From: Oerskovia enterophila
GTDB taxonomy: Bacteria > Actinomycetota > Actinomycetes > Actinomycetales > Cellulomonadaceae
DNA length: 64,000 bases
Direction: 5' to 3'
Assembly: GCF_001692445.1 (NCBI RefSeq)
Contig: NZ_MAQA01000019.1
Location: 1 to 64,000, forward strand
The notes beneath the pieces are model-generated. The model saw only the letters and a program-made list of their open reading frames with translations, had not been told where the DNA came from and did not search any database. The translations under genes and the position numbers were made by a program. Of the stretch, positions 54,386-61,026 are shown piece after piece (positions within the stretch are counted from its first letter, which is position 1; each line of letters begins with the position of its first letter).

Positions 54386-55123
54386 ATGAGCGAGCCGCAG
54401 CACCACGACCCGTCCGTCGCTACCGAGAAGCTCGCCACGGACCATGACGCGGTCGGTCTGCTGGGCCTCATCGCGTACACCGAGCTCGCGACCTTCGGCC
54501 GTCTCGCGGCCGACGCGGCGCACGCTCCGACCCTCGCGCAGCGCCACCAGCTCTCGCGCCACGCGGGCAAGATGCTCGCGCGCCACGAGCGCGTCCTCGA
54601 GCGCATCGCCGACCTGGGCGCCGACCCCGAGGCCGAGATGGGCGCGTTCGACGGCATCTTCGACGACTTCGAGGCGCGGACGCCGTCGAGCACCTGGTGG
54701 GAAGGCGTGCTCAAGGGGTACGTCGGTCACGGTGTCGCCGACGACTTCTGCCGCCTCGCCGCGGACGGGCTCGACGACGAGTCGCGCGACCTGGTGCTCG
54801 AGATCCTCTCGGACGGCGTCGACTCCGAGCGTTCGGCCACCGTCATCGCGGACGCCGCGGCGGCAGACCCCGTGCTCGCGTCGCGGCTCGCCCTGTGGGG
54901 ACGGCGGCTCGTGGGCGAGGCGCTCGGGCTGGTGCAGACGCTGCTCTCCGAGCGTGAGGGGCTGAGCAGGCTCCTCGCGGACGGCGCTGGGCACCGCACC
55001 GAGGCGGGGACCCCGGGAGCCGCGGACGCGACGGGGACGGCCGCTGACCGCCAGGCGTGGGTCTTCTCGCAGCTCACGGCGGAGCACACGCGCAGGATGG
55101 GGCGGTTGGGCCTCGCGGCCTGA
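54386..55123 (+). CDS. Ferritin-like-fold protein (Rv3210c/MiaE-like)
   Basis: 245 residues, nearly all alpha. Candidate metal-site Glu/His pairs are in LGLIAYTELATFGRLAADA, ARHERVLERIADLG and RDLVLEILSDGVDSERSATVI. The fold is like tRNA-hydroxylase MiaE and other ferritin-like proteins, function unknown. It has the same neighbours as Rv3210c in mycobacteria. The stop codon lies inside the first unit of a 27-bp tandem repeat, so GLAA-stop is repeated downstream. Confidence 0.82.
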   Translation: MSEPQHHDPSVATEKLATDHDAVGLLGLIAYTELATFGRLAADAAHAPTLAQRHQLSRHAGKMLARHERVLERIADLGADPEAEMGAFDGIFDDFEARTPSSTWWEGVLKGYVGHGVADDFCRLAADGLDDESRDLVLEILSDGVDSERSATVIADAAAADPVLASRLALWGRRLVGEALGLVQTLLSEREGLSRLLADGAGHRTEAGTPGAADATGTAADRQAWVFSQLTAEHTRRMGRLGLAA

Positions 55124-55260
55124 GCGGTCCGGGACAGCCTCGCGGCCTGAGCGGTCCGGGACAGCCTCGCGGCCTGAGCGGTCCGGGACAGCCTCGCGGC
55201 CTGAGCGGTCCGGGACAGCCTCGCGGCCTGAGCGGTCCGGGACAGCCTCGCGGCCTGAGC
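55111..55260. repeat. 27-bp minisatellite overlapping the ferritin-like gene stop
   Basis: Five identical 27-bp units (starting 55111, 55138, 55165, 55192, 55219) plus a 15-bp partial sixth unit at 55246-55260. Each begins CCTCGCGGCCTGAG. Unit one carries the last codons and the TGA of the gene. The arrays are exact, so the expansion is recent. Confidence 0.95.
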
Positions 55261-55284
55261 ACCTCAGGACGTCGCGACGTACGA

Positions 55285-55326
55285 CGAGGGCGGTGCCTCG
55301 GCCGACCGGCCGGGGCACCGCCCTCG
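55285..55326. terminator. Bidirectional terminator between the ferritin-like and DUF3107 genes
   Basis: CGAGGGCGGTGCC (55285-55297) and GGCACCGCCCTCG (55314-55326), continued inside by CGGCC/GGCCG, give ~19 bp with loop GACC. 14 bp from the DUF3107 stop on the minus strand. Confidence 0.87.
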
Positions 55327-55340
55327 TTCTGCGTGAGCTC

Positions 55341-55565
55341 TCAGAGGGAGCCGAAGCCCACCCGACGCTGCTCCTCGGTTCCGATCTCCACGTAGCCGAT
55401 CGACGACGTCGGGACGATGACGCGGCGACCGCGCGAGTCGAGCAGCTCGAGTGCCGGACCGCCCGCCAGGGCGGCCGAGACGGCGGCGGCGACGGCCTCC
55501 GTGGTCTCCTCCGTCTCGATCACGAGCTCGCGGGCCAAGTTCTGCACACCGATGGTGACTTCCAC
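55341..55565 (-). CDS. DUF3107 family small protein (Rv3208A/TB9.4-like)
   Basis: 74 residues: VEVTIGVQNLARELVIETEETTEAVAAAVSAAL, then LLDSRGRRVIVPTSSIGYVEIGTEEQRRVGFG. This is the DUF3107 pattern of actinobacteria, function unknown. GTG 55565 has AAGGAG six bases upstream. It is small and would be missed by long-frame filters. The TetR gene follows upstream on the same strand (133-bp gap), as for Rv3208/Rv3208A. Confidence 0.9.
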   Translation of the reverse strand: MEVTIGVQNLARELVIETEETTEAVAAAVSAALAGGPALELLDSRGRRVIVPTSSIGYVEIGTEEQRRVGFGSL

Positions 55566-55698
55566 GTGATTCTCCTTCGCGAGCGTCGCCCGCGGGTGAT
55601 CCCGCCGGCCACTGGTCGACAACTCCTCCGATACTAACGAGATTCCCGAGGACCTCGGGTGCTCCCGCGCTGGTGGGAGTCCCGAGCGGCCCCGATCC

Positions 55699-56382
55699 TC
55701 AGGCGTCGCGGCGGAGCATCCCGTGGACGCCTCGCCAGGCGAGCGCGGGCAGCAGGCGGGTGAGCTCGGCGGTCGTCACGTCGCTCTCGGCGCGGACGGC
55801 CTCGGTCGCCGCGGTCCGGGCGATCGCGGTGCAGGTCCGGGCGACCACGAGCGCCTCTTGCCCGGTGAGCGACGTGAGCCGGCCGAGGACCTCGGCGAAC
55901 TCGCGCGCGTTGACCTCGTCGGGTTCGAGCACGCGAGCCCGGACACCGGGGTCGCGCATGACGTCGGACTCGAACAGGAGCCCGGCCGACGGCCCGGCCG
56001 ACCGCGCGTAGTCGACGTAGGCCCGCACGATCCCCTCGATCACGGCGAGCCCGTCGACCGCGAGGGCGTCGAGGTCCCCGGACGACGTGCCGGGGGCCGC
56101 GGAGCGGAAGGGCGCCAGGACGGCGCGCACCGAACGGACCAGCGCAGCGCCCTGCTCGTCGACCAGGGCCATGTAGAGGTCGAGCTTGGACGGGAAGTGC
56201 CGGTAGAGCACGGGCTTGCTGACCCCGGCGCCGTCCGCGATGTCGTCCATGGTGATGTGGTGGTAGCCGTGGTCGGAGAACAGACGCTCGGCGACGGCGA
56301 GCAGCTGCGCGCGCCGTTCGTCCCGCGGCATGCGCACGGCGATGGACCGTGTGGTTCTCGACTTCTCTGCGACCCCCGACAT
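55699..56382 (-). CDS. TetR-family regulator (Rv3208-like)
   Basis: 227 residues, the length of Rv3208. HTH: RRAQLLAVAERLFSDHGYHHITMDDIADGAGVSKPVLYRHFPSKLDLYMALV. The C-terminal all-alpha ligand domain has GLLFESDVMRDPGVRARVLEPDEVNAREFAEVLGRLTSLTGQEALVVART. ATG 56382 lies exactly six bases from TACTAT (56394-56389, minus strand), the best -10 match of the leaderless set. Divergent from the DUF3152 gene. The longer frames on this strand are artefacts of GC-rich codon use. Confidence 0.9.
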   Translation of the reverse strand: MSGVAEKSRTTRSIAVRMPRDERRAQLLAVAERLFSDHGYHHITMDDIADGAGVSKPVLYRHFPSKLDLYMALVDEQGAALVRSVRAVLAPFRSAAPGTSSGDLDALAVDGLAVIEGIVRAYVDYARSAGPSAGLLFESDVMRDPGVRARVLEPDEVNAREFAEVLGRLTSLTGQEALVVARTCTAIARTAATEAVRAESDVTTAELTRLLPALAWRGVHGMLRRDA

Positions 56383-56388
56383 GCGGCG

Positions 56389-56394
56389 ATAGTA
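56389..56394 (-). promoter_or_regulatory. Leaderless -10 of the Rv3208-like TetR gene
   Basis: TACTAT on the minus strand, six bases before the ATG at 56382. Confidence 0.65.
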
Positions 56395-56442
56395 CGGGCC
56401 GCGGCGTCGGGCCGTGACGGGCGGTGCGATCATGGACACGTG

Positions 56443-57450
56443 ATGCCCCCGGAAGCCCCCCACGACGGATCGAGGGGACGCCCGGAGGGGTCCCCGCAGT
56501 GGCATGAAGGTGCAGGCCAGGCCCCGTTCTCGCGCCCGACGGCGCCGCGCACCTCGCGCAGGTCGCGCGCCCGGGCGCGTCTGGGACGGGTCCGCAGGCG
56601 CGGGATGCGTCGCGGTCCTGCTCTCGTCCTCGCGTCGGTCGGGCTGCTGGCCGGGCTCGGGGCCGGGGGGCTCGGAGCGGGGTCGCTCCTGCCGGGAGCA
56701 CCCGGTGCCACCGACGTCGCGGTGGCGGACGGTGCGTCGGAAGCCCCGGTGAGCGGCGCCGTCGGGCAGGCGGTCGACGAGGCCCCCGCGGCTCCCGAGA
56801 ACCGGGGCGAGGACGTCGCGAGCCGGTCCGTCCGCGACCCCCAGCTGGGGCTCGACGGGCCCGGGTCGCTCCCGCTCGTGCTCGAACGGGAGGTCGAGGC
56901 GGGGTCGGGCCTGGTCGGGACCGAGGTGGTGCCGGACCTCGGCGGCGCGCTCGTGGTCGTGCCCGCGGAGGTCGCCGCGCCGGGGGCCGGGACGGTCAAG
57001 ACCGTGCGGATCGAGGTCGAGGCGAGGCTGCCCGTGGACGGCGAGACGTTCGCCGCGGCCGTCATGGCGACCCTCAACGACCCACGGGGCTGGGGGCCGG
57101 TCGACGGTGTGACGTTCGCCCGGACGGGGGGCGACGCGAGCATCCGCGTGGTCCTGGCGAGCCCGGCGACGACCGACCGGATGTGCGCCCCGCTCAAGAC
57201 CGGCGGGACGTACTCGTGCGGTGTGACGGGTGCGGCGATCCTCAACTTCTCGCGCTGGGTCGAGGGAGCCTCGGACTTCGACGGCGACATGGGGCTCTAC
57301 CGGCACTATCTGGTGAACCACGAGGTCGGGCACGTGCTGGGCCACCGGCACGTGAGCTGCCCCGCACCCGGGACGCTCGCCCCCGTCATGGTGCAGCAGT
57401 CGATGTCGACCGAGGGCTGCCTGCCCAACGGGTGGCCGACGTTCGGGTAG
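56443..57450 (+). CDS. DUF3152 secreted or membrane-anchored zinc metalloprotease-like protein (Rv3207c-like)
   Basis: 335 residues. A basic N-terminus (~1-50) is followed by one hydrophobic segment (ALVLASVGLLAGLGAGGLGAG), probably an anchor or signal, a variable linker, and the DUF3152 domain (~150-335). The domain ends in YLVNHEVGHVLGHRH, a HExxH-type zinc site with a third His, and MVQQSMSTEGCLPNGWPTF. Four Cys (MCAPL, SCGV, SCPAP, GCLPN) could form two disulphides outside the cell. I used ATG 56443; the true start may be further in. Same neighbour order as in mycobacteria. Confidence 0.85.
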   Translation: MPPEAPHDGSRGRPEGSPQWHEGAGQAPFSRPTAPRTSRRSRARARLGRVRRRGMRRGPALVLASVGLLAGLGAGGLGAGSLLPGAPGATDVAVADGASEAPVSGAVGQAVDEAPAAPENRGEDVASRSVRDPQLGLDGPGSLPLVLEREVEAGSGLVGTEVVPDLGGALVVVPAEVAAPGAGTVKTVRIEVEARLPVDGETFAAAVMATLNDPRGWGPVDGVTFARTGGDASIRVVLASPATTDRMCAPLKTGGTYSCGVTGAAILNFSRWVEGASDFDGDMGLYRHYLVNHEVGHVLGHRHVSCPAPGTLAPVMVQQSMSTEGCLPNGWPTFG

Positions 57451-57579
57451 CCGGGCGGGGTGTCGTCCGGGGCACCTTCCGGGCAGCGGCCGGGGCGCCG
57501 TCCGCGAGCCCGGGGCGGGCTCGGGCGAGGCCCTCGCCGGGTGCGCGGGAGTGTGGGTGGCTCGTGATGAGATCTTCCC

Positions 57580-60500
57580 GTGCTGCACCACCCGGACCTC
57601 CGCCTCGTCCTGCCGGACACCGCCTCCACGGTGCCCGTCCTGCTCGACGCGACCCAGCGGGCCGCGCTCGACGCGGCGCGCACGGAACCGGCGACCCTGG
57701 TCGTCGGGGCCCCCGGGACGGGCAAGACGACGGTAGCCATCGAGGTGGCCGCGCAGGCGCTGAGCGAGGGCGTCGACCCGGCACGCGTCCTGGTGGTCGC
57801 GGCCTCTCGCCGCTCGGCGGCCGAGGTGCGGGACAGGCTGTCGGCGCGCGCGGACCGGACGGTCAGCGCGCCCATGGTGCGCACGGCCGCGGCCGCGGCC
57901 TTCGCGGTGCTGCGAGCGCGCGCGGCAGCGATCGGCGAGCCGCCGCCCACGCTCATCTCCGGCCCCGAGCAGGACCTCCTCCTGGCCGAGCTCCTCGCGG
58001 GGCACCTCGACGGGGACGGGGTGCCGCTGCGCCTGCCGGACGGGCTGCCGGAGGAGGTGCTGGCCCTGCGCGGCCTGCGCCAGGAGCTGCGCGACCTGCT
58101 GATGCGTGCGGCCGAGCGCGGCCTGACCCCCGCTGACCTCGACGACCTGGGTGCGGCGCACGAGCGCCCCGAGTGGCGGACCGCCGCGCAGGTCTACCAG
58201 GAGTACCTCGACGTGACGGCGCTGCGCGTCGGTACCCCGGACCTGGGCGCGCGCTACGACCCGGCGGTCGTGGTCGACGAGGCCGCGGAGGCGCTGCTCG
58301 CCTGGGAGGACGAGGTCACGGGCGCGCCGCGGCCCACGTGGGACGTGGTCGTCGTGGACGACTACCAGGAGGCCACGATCGCGACCGCGCGCTTCCTGCG
58401 CGTGGTGCACGACGCGGGTGCGCGTCTCGTGCTCCTGGCGGACCCGGACACCGCGGTCCAGACCTTCCGCGGCGCGAGCCCGGGGCTGGTCGGTCGTGCC
58501 AGCGCGCCCGTGCGCCGGCGGGCCGCGACGGGCGAGTTCGACGCGCGCGTCGAGGTCCTCGGGACGGCCTGGCGCCAGGAGGCCGCGCTGCGCGACGTCA
58601 CCCGGACCGTGACGACCCAGATCGGCACGGTCGCGGGGGCGGTCCACCGTGGGGCTGGGGCCTCGACGGCTCCCGTCCCCGAGGACGGGGCGCCCCGCGG
58701 GGCGTCGGTCGCGCTGCTCGGCAGCGGCGCGGAGGAGGCCGCGTACGTGGCGCGTGAGCTGCGCGCCGAGCACCTGCTGCACGGCACGCCCTGGGGGCGC
58801 ATGGCCGTGGTGTGCCGCGCGGGGTCGCAGCTCGCGACCCTCCGGCGCGCGCTCATCGCGGCGTCGGTGCCCGTCGGCATCCTCGGCTCGGACGTCCCGC
58901 TGCGCGAGGAGCCCGCGGTCACTCCGCTGCTCGCGATCATGCGCGTCGCGGTGGGCCTGCCTCCGGCCGGGTACTCGCGGGGGCTGGACGGCGTGCGCGG
59001 CACGGCCGGGATCGACGACGCGGTGACCCGCGACGTGGGCGACCCTGCCGAGACCCTGATCGAACGGGAGCCGCCGGTTCCCAGCACGACCTTCGACGAG
59101 CTGGACCCCGTGACGGCGGCCGCGCTCGTGACCTCGCCCGTGGGCGGGCTGGACGTGGTCGCGCTGCGTCGCCTGCGCCGGGCGCTGCGGGCCGAGGAGC
59201 TCGGGTCGGGCGGCGGGCGCACGTCGGACGCCCTCCTGGTCGAGGTGCTGCTCGACGCGTCGCGCGCCGCGACGCTGCCCGCGAGCGTGCGTCGCGGTGC
59301 CGTGGCGGTCGCTCGGGTGATCGCCGCCGGACGGGAGGCCACGCTCGCCCCCGACGCGACCGCGCAGACCGTGCTCTGGGCGATCTGGAGCGCGACCGGG
59401 CTCTCGGACCGGTGGCGCGACGCCGCGCTGGGCGGTGGAGCGGTCGGCGCGCGCGCCGACCGCGACCTCGACGCCGTCCTCGCGCTCTTCCGCGCCGCGG
59501 AGACGTTCGTCGACCGCATGCCGGGCGCTCCGCCGTCGGCGTTCGTGGAGTACCTCGAGTCCCAGGACCTCCCCGCGGACTCGCTCGCGGCCCGGGCCGC
59601 CGGGACGGACTCCGTCGCGGCGCTCACGCCCGCCGGGGCGGCGGGGCGCGAGTGGGACGTCGTGGTCGTGGCCGGCGTCCAGGACGGCGTGTGGCCGGAC
59701 CTGCGCCTGCGCGACTCCCTGCTCGGGTCGGAGGCGCTCGTCGAGCTCCTCGCGGGGCGCTCGCAGGACGCGCACGGCCTGGGACCCGACGCTCGGCGGG
59801 CCGTCCTGACCGACGAGCTGCGCTCGTTCGCGGTCGCGACCTCGCGTGCGTCACGTCGTCTGCTCGTCACGGCCGTGAGCGACGTCGACGAGGTGCCCTC
59901 ACCGTTCGTCGACCTCGTGTGCCCGCCCGCGGGGCCCGACGACGCCGCCGAGGGGGCCGGTGGTGCGCCCCAGGACGGTGGCGACGGGGACGGGCCGGCG
60001 CTCCTCGAGGAGGAGCGGGACCCGCGCCGCGTCCAGGTCGGGCAGCCGCTCGACCTGCGCGGGCTCGTGGCCGCGGCGCGCAGCCTGCTCGTGGAGGAGG
60101 TCGTGCGCGGCGACGGCTCGACGCGAGGCGTGGGGGACCCGGGCGACCCCGAACGATCCGAGGCCCTCGCCGAGCTGCTCGCCGACCTGGCGCTCACGGG
60201 CGTGGGCGAGGCCCGGCCGGAGTCCTGGTACGGCGTGAACCCCGTCTCGAGCACCGACCCCTTGTGGGGCCCCGAGGACACGGTCATGATCTCGCCGTCC
60301 AAGGTCGAGTCGGTGAGCAGGTGCGCGCTGCGCTGGGCCGTGGAGAGCGCGGGAGGCACGGCCCCCGACGCGACGGCCCAGTCGCTCGGCAACCTGGTCC
60401 ACTCGATCGCGCAGGAGGCGCCGCGCGGCACGCACTCCGAGCTCGCGGCCGAGCTGGACCGCCGCTGGCCCGAGCTCGCGCTCACGCCGGGCTGGCCCAC

Positions 60501-61026
60501 GACCCAGACGCGCCACAAGGCCGAGGACATGGTCGGTCGGCTCGCGGGGTACCTGCAGGCCTCGGGCGAGCCGTTGCTCGTCGAGGCGCCGTTCGAGCTG
60601 GAGATCGGCCGTGCCGTGCTGCGCGGGGTCATCGACCGGGTGGAGGACGCCGGTGACGGCGCGGTGCGCGTCGCGGACCTCAAGACGGGCAAGACCAAGC
60701 CGTCGGTCACGGAGGCCGTGACCAATCCCCAGCTCGGCACCTACCAGCTCGCTGTCGAGGGCGGTGCGCTCGACCTGCCCGAGGGCACGCGCAGCGCGGG
60801 CGCGCAGCTCGTGTTCGTGGGTGACGGCAAGGACGCCGGGCTGCGGACCCAGCCCGCGCTGGAACCCGAGCCCGACGGGACGAGCTGGGCGCGCGAGCTC
60901 GTCGAGGACGTCGCGGACACCATGGCCGACTCGGTGTTCACGGCCCGGGAGAACAAGCTGTGCTCGGTGTGCCCCGTGCGCCGGTCCTGCCCCCTGATGA
61001 CGGAAGGCCGCCAGGTGATCGCATGA
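57580..61026 (+). CDS. adnA: AdnA-type helicase-nuclease subunit
   Basis: 1148 residues. UvrD-like motor: motif I VVGAPGTGKTT (residues ~42-51), motif II VVVVDDYQEAT (Asp ~260, DDYQE rather than DEYQD), and GREWDVVVVAGVQDGVWPDLR in the second RecA fold. The C-terminal RecB-like nuclease has GVIDRVE (Asp ~1019) and VADLKTGK (Asp ~1033, Lys ~1035). Cys ~915 plus Cys ~1128, 1131 and 1137 form the 4Fe-4S staple of AddB/AdnA. With AdnB it resects DNA double-strand ends for recombination. GTG start. ATGA overlap with adnB. Confidence 0.93.
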   Translation: MLHHPDLRLVLPDTASTVPVLLDATQRAALDAARTEPATLVVGAPGTGKTTVAIEVAAQALSEGVDPARVLVVAASRRSAAEVRDRLSARADRTVSAPMVRTAAAAAFAVLRARAAAIGEPPPTLISGPEQDLLLAELLAGHLDGDGVPLRLPDGLPEEVLALRGLRQELRDLLMRAAERGLTPADLDDLGAAHERPEWRTAAQVYQEYLDVTALRVGTPDLGARYDPAVVVDEAAEALLAWEDEVTGAPRPTWDVVVVDDYQEATIATARFLRVVHDAGARLVLLADPDTAVQTFRGASPGLVGRASAPVRRRAATGEFDARVEVLGTAWRQEAALRDVTRTVTTQIGTVAGAVHRGAGASTAPVPEDGAPRGASVALLGSGAEEAAYVARELRAEHLLHGTPWGRMAVVCRAGSQLATLRRALIAASVPVGILGSDVPLREEPAVTPLLAIMRVAVGLPPAGYSRGLDGVRGTAGIDDAVTRDVGDPAETLIEREPPVPSTTFDELDPVTAAALVTSPVGGLDVVALRRLRRALRAEELGSGGGRTSDALLVEVLLDASRAATLPASVRRGAVAVARVIAAGREATLAPDATAQTVLWAIWSATGLSDRWRDAALGGGAVGARADRDLDAVLALFRAAETFVDRMPGAPPSAFVEYLESQDLPADSLAARAAGTDSVAALTPAGAAGREWDVVVVAGVQDGVWPDLRLRDSLLGSEALVELLAGRSQDAHGLGPDARRAVLTDELRSFAVATSRASRRLLVTAVSDVDEVPSPFVDLVCPPAGPDDAAEGAGGAPQDGGDGDGPALLEEERDPRRVQVGQPLDLRGLVAAARSLLVEEVVRGDGSTRGVGDPGDPERSEALAELLADLALTGVGEARPESWYGVNPVSSTDPLWGPEDTVMISPSKVESVSRCALRWAVESAGGTAPDATAQSLGNLVHSIAQEAPRGTHSELAAELDRRWPELALTPGWPTTQTRHKAEDMVGRLAGYLQASGEPLLVEAPFELEIGRAVLRGVIDRVEDAGDGAVRVADLKTGKTKPSVTEAVTNPQLGTYQLAVEGGALDLPEGTRSAGAQLVFVGDGKDAGLRTQPALEPEPDGTSWARELVEDVADTMADSVFTARENKLCSVCPVRRSCPLMTEGRQVIA

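Noticed and set aside
55111-55260. CRISPR-like array
   Set aside because: The 27-bp units are directly adjacent with no spacers, and there are no cas genes.
55057-55395. Collagen-like GLSGPGQPR repeat protein from the minisatellite
   Set aside because: It arises only because the 27-bp unit is free of stops in that frame; it overlaps the real gene end and a terminator and lacks a start signal.
55699-59775. Minus-strand frame of 1358 codons antisense to adnA and the DUF3152 gene
   Set aside because: Apart from the real TetR end, it is Arg/Gly/Pro/Asp low-complexity text with no motif; it mirrors the GC-rich third positions of the real genes.
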